The notes beneath the pieces were generated by a model that worked only from the letters and a program-made list of their open reading frames with translations, searched no databases and was not told the DNA's origin. Of a stretch of 64,000 nt of DNA, positions 29,193-42,700 are shown in pieces (the first letter of the stretch is position 1; each line of letters begins with the position of its first letter). The stretch is from Balanoglossus misakiensis (Eukaryota; Hemichordata), in contig CM082582.2 in the NCBI GenBank assembly GCA_040954595.2, forward strand, positions 3,844,001-3,908,000, in the 5' to 3' direction. A program made the position numbers and the translations under genes.

Positions 29193-30807
29193 ATATATTT
29201 AATTTGAATACGTGGCTAACTGTAAACCTCTATGTCTTTTATGTTTTAATTTATAAACAAGTGACCCAGATAAGTGTTTGTATCAGCAGTCTGGCAGTGA
29301 GGAAACACCACGACATCGTTTCTCATCACTGTGGAATTATGCCAATGGATTTTGCTTTTTTCTTATGAAGACTGGCCTCCTGGCAAGATGTTCTATAGTC
29401 AGTGGCCTGATGTAATTAATATTGGTGGACCTCAACTAATGGATTTGCAGAAGGAAAATCAACAAGGCCCAGTAATGAGTGACTATTATCCTAGCTTATG
29501 CATTAGCAAATGTAAATAATGAATACAATTTCATTGGTAATTTAAACAGGGATGTATGCACATGGCGATAATTGCTCAACTCTGCCTGCATTTGCTGCTT
29601 GTTTATTCAAATGTGAAACATGGTTGGAAGAGAACCAATCTATGGAGTTAATTGTCACAGACAGTTGCATTATATGAATTCCTTTGTGTTGTGCGCTATT
29701 TGTGTAAAGATCTGTGGCCGGCACGACCTGAGCCTGTCTGCCGACAAGTTCACCATCCGTCTGCCTGACCTTCATTTAATACCGGTACAGTATTTGTTCC
29801 TGCTTGTCTGTTTCCTTTAGTAAACTTCTTGCATGTTCCACTGTTGCTAGTGTAGTCGAAAGCTTTCCTGTTAGAGTCGCCTCTAACAAGCCTGTGGTTG
29901 ACTTGCCTTGACACTCAGCCACTGTATACGCAGATAAAAGCCATTGTTTTCTCGTCCAGCAACACTTCATGCATACCAACCTAGAGTGGTTAGGTCTAAC
30001 CAGTTGATTAGCCTTGTTGTAGTCAAGGGAATTCAAGCAGCTTGAGCTTTTTTTTCAGATCTACGCCAGCCACCGATAGGAGGTGTCAACCACTCTGATT
30101 CTGTGCCCAAATGTTTGAAGTGGTTGATGTTAAGTAAACAGTGTCATTTCAGTTCTGATGATTTCACGACTTCCCCGTAAACGGGGGAAAGAGCGTCGGT
30201 ATGTGGTGCGTTTTAGCACAGGTCAAAACGACGTGTTTCCGTAGTTTTTTCTCATTTTTAGGGGCAGGGATTATGTAAAAGGGGAAAGTCTTTAGAGGAG
30301 GCGACGTAGTACCACATGGTAGCCGAGCGTTAGGTTCAGATTGATTGGTTCGGCGGCATTCTGTGTTTAGACAGCTACCAGAGTGTAATGATATAGGCAA
30401 GGCTGTGTCACACGCAAATAACGCATAACGTGTGAAGGTTATACCCCAATGACATCATTCGCCGCTCATCCACCCTTCATAATTATGACCTTGGTTCATG
30501 TTTTTACAGTCGGCCCATCTGTTTGAGTGAAATAGATGTAAAAAAAATTTTATGTTGCTGATTTTAATTAAAGTAAAAGTGGTTGCTTTTGTGTCGGTTC
30601 AAGCCATCATTAGTAATAGCTATCATGATAAAAAAGCATGAGTCAGTGCTGCCTATTGACAAACCACTCAAATATGCTAATCAGCCTGACCCTGCCTTTG
30701 GTTGCATGTTTTATAACATCATGGTCATACACTGCAATCTGAACAACTGTTAACTCATCCCCACTGAGCTGCAGCTTCTTGGGAAACTAATGAAATGTTA
30801 CACTATA

Positions 30808-30821
30808 GTTACCATGGTAAC
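30808..30821. promoter_or_regulatory. Perfect RFX X-box palindrome
   Basis: GTTACCATGGTAAC is a perfect 14-base palindrome and an exact match to the X-box consensus GTTNCCATGGNAAC recognised by RFX winged-helix factors. It lies in the long stretch upstream of the ZFHX coding exon. Function is not shown. Confidence 0.45.
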
Positions 30822-33800
30822 ATGAGAAGAAAAGAACTCTGCAAGAAGCAGCGGGTCTGATGTGGCGGTTCACTCATTACGAGGGGAGGCAGAATCAGAT
30901 TGTGGCTGCCCCAATTACCAAGTCCCATCTTATTTTTCACACGTTCGGTGTAATTTATTTGCTTTTAAAACTAATATATTCAAGATGGCGGTGTTTTAAC
31001 TATTGATGTCCTAGCTGTGGACTGACGTAATTACCTGAGAACTATAATATGCTTAAGAATTGGAAGTATTGATTGTGTTAAGGCAGAAGCAGATGAGCAT
31101 GCACTTCATTAGTCAAGCAAGCAATTAAAGCTTAGAGGCTAGCCGAGACCTGATTGATTTTTTATTAATCCAGATTTTTCATGTGAGTTCCATCAAGATT
31201 AGAAATGTAATTTGTTCTTCTGGGAGACAGTAGTCAGAGCCTATTTTGTTTTTTAATTGAAAATCCGAAGGAAATTGATAAAAGCGTAAAGTAAATTGGG
31301 AAAAATTAATGCCAAATATGATAACGGTGCATTTCATTAGGAGTCAGTACGTGCAGTGACTGCAATTAAGTTTTTCTCTTATAACAAACATTCAACACTG
31401 GAGAGAATATATAATATGATGCCCAAATTTATATCAACTGTGATGTGGACAAATTGTTTTTGATACGAGAAATTGCCGAGAAGGATCAGATAGTTATTGC
31501 AAAATCTCTGCTGTCCCATCTGTTACAATTGGCGGACAAATCTAAGCTGGTTGGATCAGAACTCTGATATCTGGCCCTCAATTGCCTGTGAAATATCACA
31601 TTTATGTTTCAATTATAGTGCAAAGCAAGGGTTATTTCAATTGATAAGCATCCCGTTCCCTAGTGACAGGCTTGGTTGATTCAGTTTATCAGAGACGTTA
31701 TCAAACCTAATGACCAGGGAGGGCCAGGGTGGAACCTGCAGCTAATTCCCTATCTAAACAGAGTCACTGGGCCTGCCATCGTTGTGACAAATTCAACACT
31801 TGCATATGTCCAATTTCCATCCTGTCTTTTTTATCTCACAACCCTGGCTCGCTATTCCTCTGTTGTCCTGAGAGGTGAGCTTTGGTGCTTACAATTTGAC
31901 TTTCACGCAGCACCACATCAAGTCGCATTTCTTATTTGTTAAGTTTTGCCACGTCTTGAAATTGAGCACTCAGTTGATTCAACGCAATGCTGTGTCCAGT
32001 GTATGAAATCTAAATATTTCGTGAAAGAGTAAAGCTTCAGAGTTGTGAAAATAATATTCCCATATGTTGCAGTATCATAAATATTTATTATCCCAATCTG
32101 TGAGGCTGTGAATGGTCAGACGGATATGATGGAAAAAACGTACCGGAGTGGGTGCATGTCCACTGTTTTCCCACCTTCATAAAGTACTTTTTAAAATGTT
32201 TTTACAACTCTTCAGTTGCTCTGATTGCTGTTGGAAACCTTTTGACAATTACTGCAAGTTATTGGCGTAGCAGGAACTTTGAGGGGAAAGCGGGGATCAA
32301 GGCAAGACTGGGATAGGTCAACTTTGCAACTGTGAATGCAACTGAGATTACGGCATTCAGTGGCGGGCAATGCCATCACATACAACACATGCAAACACAC
32401 ACTACATGTATATGCAACAGGTTGAGCTGTGCTTACAAAGAATGAATACAAAGTGGACTGGATTATACTAAAACCCAATAGGCCAGGACACATTTTATCT
32501 GTCTCGCATATTTATGGAAATGCTTTTTTTTTTATTGATGAAGTCAAAGCTGTGAAGTATTAAAGTTAGCTTGCTTTTAAATCTATTTACCATTTTGGGA
32601 GTTTGGATTGACATCAAAATTGCAGAGGTCAAGTATGTCAATCTTTGGTTCGAGAACCACAAATAATACATGTTTTAGATGGCTATAAATTTGCTATATT
32701 TAACTACTGCCTTTAATTGGTTCAGTTTATCTGCATGGTTTGCTATTATTTTTTTTTCTTGTCCCTTTTTAAAAAACATCTTTGATGAAAGGGTTTTGTC
32801 AGATGTTTGCTGTAAGTGACACTTTTCATGTCCACTTTGGTTTAAAATACTCACAGTACAAAACTAGATGAAAGGTGTGTATTAGCCACTCCTGATATTC
32901 CTCAATCAGTCAGTGCATGACCACAACAGAACTTAGGTTCTAAACCATATGGTTTCAGTACACTCGATTTGCAGTTTGTCCATTTAGCTGTTGGCACCCG
33001 GGAGTATCTTATTTAACTGATAGCCCAACGAGGTCATTCAAGAAAGTATATGTGGGAGTATAGAGTGAAAGTCAGTGTGCAGGGACCTCTGACCTAACCA
33101 TTTTATGCTTCAGTGAGCAAGGTTAGGCTACCAGACATGCCCACTTCAACATTAGTATTAATACTATTATGCAGGGAAAATGTTGATTTTTTTTGTTGCC
33201 TTTCTTTTCCCCCGTTTTTTTTCCTCAGTCATAAATAATTTGCGGCATAATAGTTCTGTACTGGCAGAGGATGCGCGTGTATGTGACAACTGGTTTCCTG
33301 TCTGCATAAACAGTGCTTTGGGGCTTCATTGACCTGCTTAGGTAAAATGGGAAATTAAAAAGTTGCCTCCACATCAGTGTTTCATTAATAACACCACCTT
33401 CCACACAAATACAGTGGGGATGAAATGAGTGCTGTTATTAGTAGTTCCAGTCTCTTTTGATGTGTGTGTGATAGCCTCCACTTGGATTACAAGTGTATGT
33501 CTCCTCTGCTTCAATGCCACGAGTCGTCTTGCCTTGCCCGCATGGAAGACACCTAATGACAATTGTCAGTTGAAATCACTGTATCTTCTCTGGAGCACTG
33601 CTAGGGCATTGAGCCAGGCGTCTCGGATTGACAGAAGAGCTTGACTGGAATTGGCTAGTCAATAGGGTAGATCTTCTTTATCTTGTCTTTGTCTTTTGCC
33701 CGTGTTGTCGGCAGCTTCATAGGCTGTAAAAAACTGTAATTGGAGAAGAGACAGTTTCCTGAAGTACATCTCCCCTAATTTCAGTAAGTGTTACTTCTCA

Positions 33801-36800
33801 GATAATGTTGCTAATGTTATTGTCTCGCCACCATCTCAGGTTATCTCCCGTTCTGAGGCTCACAAAAGATACATGTAGGTACTAACATGAAGCGTTTGTT
33901 GTTTACAAAACGTGAAAATCATTAATTTTAGTTGTCTATAATCAACCTGGAATATTTATTTTTGCTTGGCCCTATGTGAAATATAATGTCAAAAAGCACA
34001 TGGCTGTATAACAAATAAAAATTGACATTATCTTTCCATGTACTCATCAGGTAGCATTGATATGTAAAATACTATATTTCACATTCATGTAGTATTTTCA
34101 GTCTGGTGTATTTTTTTAATGGTTTGCTTTACATTGCAGTAAACATTACAACCATGAAATATAATCTTCAAATTATTCTGCATGATTTTTAAGAATTATT
34201 TGAATACTTAAATTTGCTTTTACCGTTTTTTTCCACCACTGTCCGAACTCCGTCCACATTTTTTGTTTCCATTACAATTCTCAACTTTCCTTTAAAACTT
34301 GGCTGTCATAATAAGGTTTTGCCAGTTATTATGATTATGTCAGTGTAACTTTCTTTTAGGAATAAATATGTGACAGTCATGGCTACACTTTCATCACTGA
34401 GATGGACAAACTCCAAAAATAATGGTTGAATTGTATCGAGAATTTAAAGGGGAAATTTTCCATCCCTTAGCACTTAATTAAATTTAATGTTTATGTGGTG
34501 CAAACCCATTGTTTTCCATTCAAATCTTATCAAGATAATCTTTCTGTGTTTAGAGATAAACAAAAATAAAAACATAACATGCAGTTATTGGTGGCTGCTT
34601 CTAAAAATGAAGCTGAACAGTACTTTAGAAAGCAGTTGGATATTGTCTGAACTTTGTATGTGTCGCATCAGATTTGCATCAAAACATTTGCTGATATTCA
34701 TCCCAATCAATTTCATGTATTTAGGAAGTAGTGTAGATGAAGCAGACAATTTGATACGGCAGATATTAGTAAGAAGGGGACCACTTTTTACAAGGGTTAA
34801 TTGAAATTTGTGCATCTCCATCCTCAGGTTTCTTCATAGTCATCTTTGGCGGCGAGATCACAATTTGTTTGTCTTCCCTTGGAGTAGAGCAGTCGGCCTT
34901 ATCCCCCCCCCCCCTCCTCCTCCTCAGTGAATGCAGATATGTCTTATGTAACATCTTTTTTGCTCTAAAAAGTGTTCTCAGCTTTTTAATTACAAGAGGA
35001 AAAAAAGCAGCAACATGTATAAAATTTCTCCGCGGGTTCTTTTGGGGGTTGTTATTGCAGTCATCATTAGCTGAACATTTTCATGATACGTGTAATGAAG
35101 ATTAGAATAGCTTTTGGCAAATAATGGTTTGCGGATGAAAAAAGATGAAAATATTGGGATGATGATTTTGTATCATGTCTCCACAAAGGGTGATGGCACA
35201 GGCAAGGGATCATCTATTTACTTCACTGCCATAGATGGTTTTATTCTGGTGATTAAGGCTTTTGTGTTCCTGCGATCTTATTTGTCATCTAGTCTGGTAA
35301 GTCTTGATTTCAGTAATGATGCCAAACAACCTTTGCACAAATTTTGTTATCGCTCTACCACACAGTGAAAATGAGGTCTCGTTTCTCTTTAGTTACCAGT
35401 GACAGGCTAATCTTTGTGACATTTTGCTAAGTGTCATCAACCATGTTAGCAACAGTCATTACAGTTTGTGTCTTTGTTCTTATTTTGAAAATTTTTTTTG
35501 GTGTATTTGTTAATTTCATGTCGGTGCCCTGGTGTTTCGCTCTGATTTCCTCCTCTTCAGGAAAATTGCAGCAGAGCTCGATGTTGCTTGCTTATAGAAG
35601 AGTCATTATGGATAATGAAACAGTACGGAAATGAATCGCAGGCCATTATGCCATTTGAATCAGCCTTGTCGGGTAATTATTGCAGGCCGAGGCCAATTAG
35701 TGATTGTCTGAAGTCATAGCCGAACTTAACACTTAGCCCCATTATAGCTCTTTGTCCCCAAAAGATAAAGGATGCAAAGAAAGGGGGGAAAAATGAAAAC
35801 GCAAATGATGCTGAAATATAATGTTCCAATTGAAAAGATAGGGAACAAAACAATGAAGGCCATAATGTGGAGTGTGGTGCTTTTTCCCAGAGGGATTAAA
35901 AAGATAGAATAGTAAGAAGGGTCACATATAGAGAGGAAAGGCGGGGAGTGACTCAATAAAGGTGGTGGATATGAAGATGTGCCTGTGTGTTCTTAGCAGT
36001 CTACAGTTACACTGCAGCACCTATTGAGTTACAATTACCATAGAGATACAACACTACTAGAATAGTATGTACGTTTTTTTCTTTCTTTCAGTGTTTTAGT
36101 ATGTGCCCACAAATTAATACCTTTCCCTGTGTTTTGTGCTGGGTATTTTATTGTGTGTTTCAAGGTTAGCTGTTGTGAAGGTCTCATTATGTTGAGCTTC
36201 TTTTCTCTGATGCTCTCTCTCTCCCACCTGAGTTTGATTGCCCACACGTACACATTAATAGTACACATTAAAGTGGGTAGGTTTTGCGCTGGCATATGTT
36301 TTCAGTCAACTGCTCCATATTTTTTGGTCAGTCTAGCTTCCACTTGGGAATTGATGCCAGGTCAGAGCAATGCAAATGTCTTAAACACACCAAGGCAACC
36401 TTTCAGTTCTGTCAAATAATCTGTGTGGGCAGATTTTCTGATACCGCTGTTCTGGTCTAATTTATTCCTGTGGGAACCGTGTGAAAATTACTCCTTCCAG
36501 TTTACATCTAATTTCTCTACTCTTTTCAGTATAGATTAGATCAGCTTGTGTTTCAGCAGAAAAGAATATGTCTTTTTTTTTCTATGGTCAGAACTGTTAA
36601 GTTGTGTAATGTATACAGGAGAGACAAGTTATTCACATTTTGACTGAAAAATAATAGATATTAATTTCTTATATGCTGTAACTGGCAGATAACATGAATT
36701 GTGATATATTGCACGGTATTCTTACCGGGGGATCAGACTTTAATGAAGATTAGTACACTTGTCTACAGGTTGATAACAGAAAAAACACCAAGCTTAATTC

Positions 36801-38414
36801 TGACCCTTAGTTAAATGTGGTTTTCATCGTGAATTCAAGAAGCCTGCCCCAGCTTGCGGTTGTTCTACCCATGTTGGTCCTTTTGCCTCCTGTCAACTTT
36901 TGAGATAGGTTACAGCAGGGGTGGTGGCTTTCTCCTGTATATTTTTCTTCTGTCTCAGCGAATATCAGTGGTGATATGAAAAACAAACAAAGTGGATGAC
37001 CTGCATTCTATTTTAGCAGTAAGGGGGCGGTAATGAAGAATGTCTGTTCAGTCAGTCGTTTTCTCTCTCCAGTACCTACCCCAGTACGTCAGTGTCTTCC
37101 TGCCGAAACCCCATCACTTGACGATGTTGCGGAGAAAGGTTGACTTGTGTTATGACAGACAGCAGATAGACAACTGATTGACATAGTTACACAAGCGGTA
37201 GTCTGATGTGCAGTCAGTGTCGCATATAGTGTCCTGTATCTCTGCATATGTGAATGCCTGGGCTTCAGCAGAAAGTCTTCCATTAGTATTAGACTGGACA
37301 TGCTCAGTTACAAGTGTAATATATCATGTGTGCTGTTGTTGAAGGCACTAAGTGCTGCCTGTACTTACAGACAGCTGGCTAGTCGCTGAATACTTTATCA
37401 GTCGTACTCCTGTCCCATTTTCCAAATAACTGAATGCCACTGTCTGAAATGTGTTAGGGTTTAAAATCAAGTATTTGAGGTGAATTTCAGTGTCGAATGT
37501 ATTTAAAATGCATAACTCTACCTTCATATCCAAGCAGATTACAGCCATAGCTTGTTTGTACTAGTAGTAGATCATGTCACTGAATATCTTTAGAAGTTCA
37601 GAATTCTTCTTCTGTTCATACCTGGTTTGTGAGGGGGATGTAGTAGCTATCAGCGTTGATCATGGTTTTTTAGCATTACTCACTTACACGAAGCACAACT
37701 GCCACAAGTGAGAAAAAAAAACACAAAGTGTTAGAGTACCAGACTGTCATGTTGAGGGATTTTGATAGACATAACTGATGATTGACCTGTTTCTAATAAT
37801 ATACTGGAATTTCACATTTTGCCAGTCATTTATGTCACTACTGTCTAGAGAAAATTCTGAGGAACATACATTTATGTACTTATGTATATACAAAAGATAA
37901 CAAACCATCTGTCAACTATTTTGGCATATGTTTGCTTGTGTCTTTATCCATTGGAAAAACTTTGACTACAACAAGTTGGTACTTAATGTAATCGATGCAT
38001 GATGGGCTGTTGATCAGATTTACTTCTAGCGGTGTGTGGAATATTGTCAAAAAAGCTGAACTTGGCAACTATGGCCAGACAGCTTTGATATTTGTTCAGT
38101 ACAAGTAGATCCCTGGTTATGACAACAGCCGTGGGTGTAGAAACTTGGTTTCTGTAGGGAGTAGAACAAGAAGAGAAATTTTGAGAATAACCCAAAAGTT
38201 ACAATGTCTGCATATTAATATTCAAGGCATACATCATCTCAAACAACAAACATTCAACACTAAGTTAGAAAAACCTTTTGAAGTTTAGCATTCTATAAGT
38301 AGTTTATCAGCATCTAACTGCATAAAATTGATAAATTGTGATAGTGCAAAGAATGTCAGTATTGTAGAGAGTAACTTTATTTGTAAGAAAGTTCCTACCT
38401 GTTATTTGTTGCTG

Positions 38415-38415
<1 letters not shown>

Positions 38416-38451
<36 letters not shown>
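38416..38451. repeat. TTG trinucleotide microsatellite
   Basis: About twelve uninterrupted GTT/TTG units, 1.2 kb upstream of the ZFHX splice acceptor. It is a simple repeat likely to vary in length between individuals. Confidence 0.95.
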
Positions 38452-38452
<1 letters not shown>

Positions 38453-39473
38453 TGCTTTGCTTTTCTCAAATTCCATGGATTGTTGTGAAACATTTGTTAA
38501 TGGTAGAATATACTGACTGGAGATTATAATTCACTGGAAAAGAAACATGCTTAAAAAAAGTCTTTTTTTTTACTGTTTTAGTGGTGAATTTGTGTGAAAT
38601 ATCACATTTATATTACTGTATACTCAAACCTTTCTGTGATTAGTCGGATAACAGCATGGACATGATTTTGAGGTTGACGGGACATGGTGTATCTCAAAAC
38701 AAGTGTGGCTTTTATACTAAACAAGGTTTCTTCCTTTTTTGAAAACGTTGAAATTTCTTTTGAGCAGTATTAATGACATCTGAAATAAATATCTTGATGT
38801 TTTTAATATCTCAGAGACATCCTCACAGTGATTCCGCTAAACATGATTAAATTGTGTTTTCAGGCTTTCTGTTGTAGTTTTCCATTGTCCATAATATATT
38901 TTCATGCAAGAAGGCTACGGAGCTGCAGTTATTTTTATATAGCTGGTATGAATCTCACAAACTACAGGCAGAGATTTTCAGAAAAATGACAGTCTTCCAA
39001 ACCTATTTATTCTTTGGTCTATATTTTTGTGAGAGGTATTTTTAAAAACAAAGAAAATATGGTATTCACTACTTGTTTCCATAAAATAACTACTTTAGTT
39101 TATTTTTTTCTCCATAGATTTAACACAGGCGAGACTGGCAGCCATTTTAGATTTCAGATTTGAGACAATTTCTCTCATTTAAAATTTTTGCATGGTACCC
39201 CAATTTTTATTCTCAATTAAAGCTGTACCAGCTGTGCTTAAAGGCAAAACACTGGGCATATCAACATGTTGTATGGAAGCTAACAAGAAACTGGTTGATA
39301 CACTGTAGTAAATCATTGAATAATTATCAAAAGTCTTGATGCCAAAAGTCTTGTTAGATCTCTGGTACTGCTTGAAGATGATTTATTTTAATACCATCTT
39401 TGTATTTGTTGAGTTCACAATAATTTCACAATCTGTGTCAACACATGCAATTTTTCCCAAATTCATATTTAGT

Positions 39474-39579
39474 TACAGTGAAACTTGTCATTACGGACAC
39501 CTCTCTAATCAGGACACCACTCTAGTGAGGGCAAATTTTCTGGTCCCAGAGGTGTCCTTAATAGACAGGTTTCACTGTA
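39474..39579. mobile_element. 106-bp MITE with TA-bounded terminal inverted repeats
   Basis: The left end (TACAGTGAAACTTGTC then ATTACGGACACCTCT, 39,474-39,504) and the reverse complement of the right end (39,548-39,579) match over about 31 positions with two substitutions and one indel. The ends are TA, as expected from TA target-site duplication by Tc1/mariner/pogo-type transposases. The terminal sequence recalls pogo/Tigger-type MITEs, from memory. No transposase is encoded. The element sits about 100 bases upstream of the splice acceptor of the ZFHX coding exon. Confidence 0.85.
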
Positions 39580-39639
39580 CCTATTTTTTTCATGGTGATA
39601 AGTTATAAAAAAGTTGATTTGATTAAGTTGTCTTATTTG

Positions 39640-39678
39640 TCTAATTTTTTCTCTCTCTCTTTTTTCATCCATTTTCAG
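39640..39678 (+). promoter_or_regulatory. 3' splice site of the ZFHX coding exon
   Basis: A long pyrimidine tract (TTTTTTCTCTCTCTCTTTTT) is followed by ATTTTCAG ending at 39,678, with a possible branch point (TCTAAT) near 39,640. It implies at least one upstream non-coding exon. The coding exon would begin at 39,679 and leave 73 bases of 5' leader before the ATG. Confidence 0.75.
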
Positions 39679-39706
39679 AAACATCGATTATCCCTATTCC
39701 AAAGAC

Positions 39707-39718
39707 ATGTATAGGTGA
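39707..39718 (+). promoter_or_regulatory. Minimal upstream ORF in the ZFHX leader
   Basis: ATG-TAT-AGG-TGA (Met-Tyr-Arg-stop) lies in the leader 33 bases upstream of the main start and in the same frame. The TGA is also the in-frame stop that fixes the main ATG. Such a short upstream ORF could reduce initiation at the main start, but this is untested and the context of its ATG is ordinary. Confidence 0.5.
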
Positions 39719-39751
39719 ATTATCGACTTTGATCCTGCTTCACGCCCGACC

Positions 39752-42700
39752 ATGGAAACCAGCTCTGGGGTCTTAAGCCTTGATCTTGACCAGCCAGAAG
39801 GGATGCCAGATCCTCCAAGCTTATCAGAACTTGTTGATGAGTTTGAAGACAACCGCATCATAGCAGCACCACCGCGACCGCCGCCCAGTGACCCGGACAT
39901 CAGATCTGCTGGGGTGTCCAACTCCAAGTCGCCAGCCACAGTTCTATCACACGAAACCATTACCGAGAAAAGCGCTTCAGCACAATCCAAGTCAAGGAAG
40001 AACTGTAATGGGACTCCCAGAATACCCGACAACCCGCTCCTCGACACAGATGGAGTGACTTGTGGCGAATGCATGGAAAAATTTACCAATTTACAGAAAT
40101 ACATGGAGCATAGCTGTTCTGGATCACTAGGTGGCACCATCAAACAACACGATGATTTCCTGTATGATAACAATGATGACGAAAATGGACTGAGTGATAT
40201 AGAGAACTTTGAAGGAAAAATCGTGTATCAACCAGACGGATCAGCATATCTCATTGACAATGCCGGTGATTCTGAAGAAGAGCTGCTACCGAATATACCC
40301 ACTGTGAAAGAAGCATTGGGTATACAGTATAACTCCAACACCAACCAACTTACAGTACAGCCGCCCATTGTCAATGCACTTCATATACCTTGTACTACAG
40401 CCTTCATGAACGTGGACCTGCCGCAGTACGGCATGTCCTTGCCAGGAAGTGTTTCGGCTCCCGTCATGCAGAGCTACCGTGTGTATGATGTACGCACCCA
40501 GAAGAGCAAAAAAGATGAGGACAGGGAAAAAGAAGTGGAATCCAGTGATGACAATAGCATTGTCATGGAGAACTCCAAACCGATACTTATGTGTTTCCTT
40601 TGTAAACTATCATTTGGCTTTGCGAAATCTTTCGTTGGCCACGCAGTTAATGAACATAAACTGGTCCTGAATGACACTGAGAAAAAGATCATGTCCAGAA
40701 AGAATCAATCTGCCATCATTCAAGGACTTGGAAAAGAGAAAGAGCCACTACTCTCCTTCCTTGAACCGCAGCCACGGAAAACTCAAGCTACCAGTTCCAG
40801 TAGCTACAGCGCAAATGGGCAGGCGTTTTACCAGCAGATGTTGAGCACCTCTCAACCCAACGTTAGTTACATCTACCCAGTTTCTGTTCCCGTCAGTACT
40901 ACTAATTCACTTGTTACAAGTGCTGCTCAACTCGAAGGACAGAAACACGCAGTCGATACAAAAACCAAGAAACAGGGTCACAACTCATCTTCGGACGTCT
41001 GCAAGGACAATGAAGATACTGCTGCCAGTGGTGAGCAGATTAATCTTACACAAAACATATCACCCGAAGACTGTAAGGAGACTCCAGCTGGGGGATCAGA
41101 TGAAGATGATGCCAGTCTGGAGAATGCCACTGTAGATAACTCTGAAGGAACTCAAAGTTCATTCAAAGAAAATAAGGCTGAAAGTCCACAAGATTTTTTT
41201 AATTCCCCAGTGTTTAACACTGACAAACAGCAGAATGGCTGTACAGTTACCGAGAAGGCACCCGAGGTGTCAGACACCAACTCCCCCACCCGAGATGACA
41301 GAGACCTCTCCACTCATCTTGAAGAGCCATCCACACACAAAGATTCAAACGCTAACAGTACTTATACGATGGATGACAGTACTGCCGAAGAAGACTGTCA
41401 GTCGAAAACGCCCGAGAGAAGCCACTGCAATCACGAGCATGAAAAGCACGATTGTTCCAGGCAGTCACCCAGTAGTCTGTACGGACATTACACCAGCGAC
41501 GGGCACCGAATCTCCAGCAGTGTTGAATGCCCCAAATGCGACATGGTCCTGGGCTCGTCCCGATCGCTCGGCGGCCACATGACCATGATGCATTCCCGCA
41601 ACTCCTGCAAGACCCTGAAGTGTCCCAAGTGCAACTGGCATTACAAATACCAGCAGACACTGGAAGCCCACATGAAGGAGAAACACCCGGAGACGGAGAC
41701 CAAGTGCGTCTATTGCCAGACTAATCAGTCCCACCCCCGGCTAGCCAGAGGTGAGACCTACACGTGTGGATACAAGCCGTTTCGTTGTGAAATCTGCAAC
41801 TATTCGACCACCACCAAGGGCAACTTGAGCATCCATATGCAGTCCGACAAACATCTGAACAACTTGCAAGAACTTCAGAGTGGTAGTGCTGCAGTCGCTG
41901 CCGTGTCTGCTGCAAGTGGCCGCAGTACTGATCACATGTTTAGTCAACAAGCCAAATCCAGCGAGTCAACCGCTTCGAAGCCAAAGCCAAAACCAACCTG
42001 GCGATGTGATGTCTGCGAGTATGAAACCAACGTGGCCAGAAATCTACGTATTCACATGACCAGTGAAAAGCACATGCACAACATGTTGGCCGTTCAACAC
42101 AACATGACCCAGATGCAGCATGACTTGCAGATGAATCTTGGTGCTTACCAACCCGACGACAGCATGTATCGGCTGATGACACAGAACATGGTACCCATCT
42201 CCATTGCCACCGAGTCTCATTTAGATCCACACGCTCTGATGGGAGAATATCCGTACGACCAGGCCATGTATGCAGCAGCTATGGCCGGTCAGGTGACGCC
42301 AGAAATGATGGAGATGGAGTCGATGGGGGATGACCAGCCACCAGTCAATGAAGACCCGACAAAGAATGAACCGTTGCACATGTTCCAATGCTCAGTCTGC
42401 AACAAATTTGTCACCGACGACCTGGATTCCCTGTACGACCACATTCACAAAGATCGAAGCATTCCTACCGACAGTTCTTGGAAGATTCAGATAGCTGACG
42501 TCATCCGTTGCAATCTGTGTAACTACAGTACTCAGCTGAAGGCCAATTTTCAACTCCACTGCAAGACCGATAAACACATCCAGAAACTTCAACTGGTGAA
42601 TCACATCAAAGAAGGTGGCGCCCAGAATGAGTGGCGACTGAAATACATGAATGTCAGCAACCCAACCCAAGTGAAGTGCAATGCGTGCGATTACTATACT

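Larger units (their letters stand above)
22961..39678 (+). other. Long non-coding stretch, probable ZFHX 5' UTR intron or upstream regulatory DNA
   Basis: About 16.7 kb with no recognisable coding exon. It ends at a strong 3' splice site directly upstream of the ZFHX start codon, so at least its right end is intronic. It holds POU octamers at 24,080, 28,488, 28,557, 28,918, 29,179, 34,672 and 36,370, an X-box palindrome at 30,808, a 27-base tandem duplication at 26,802, a C12 tract at 34,903-34,914, a TTG repeat at 38,416-38,451 and a MITE at 39,474. The intron reading of the whole stretch depends on the transcript starting near 21.4 kb, which is inference. Confidence 0.55.

Noticed and set aside
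38416-38451. Regular short repeat considered as a repeat array
   Set aside because: It is a plain TTG microsatellite without spacers; nothing in the window resembles a CRISPR array, and the DNA is animal.
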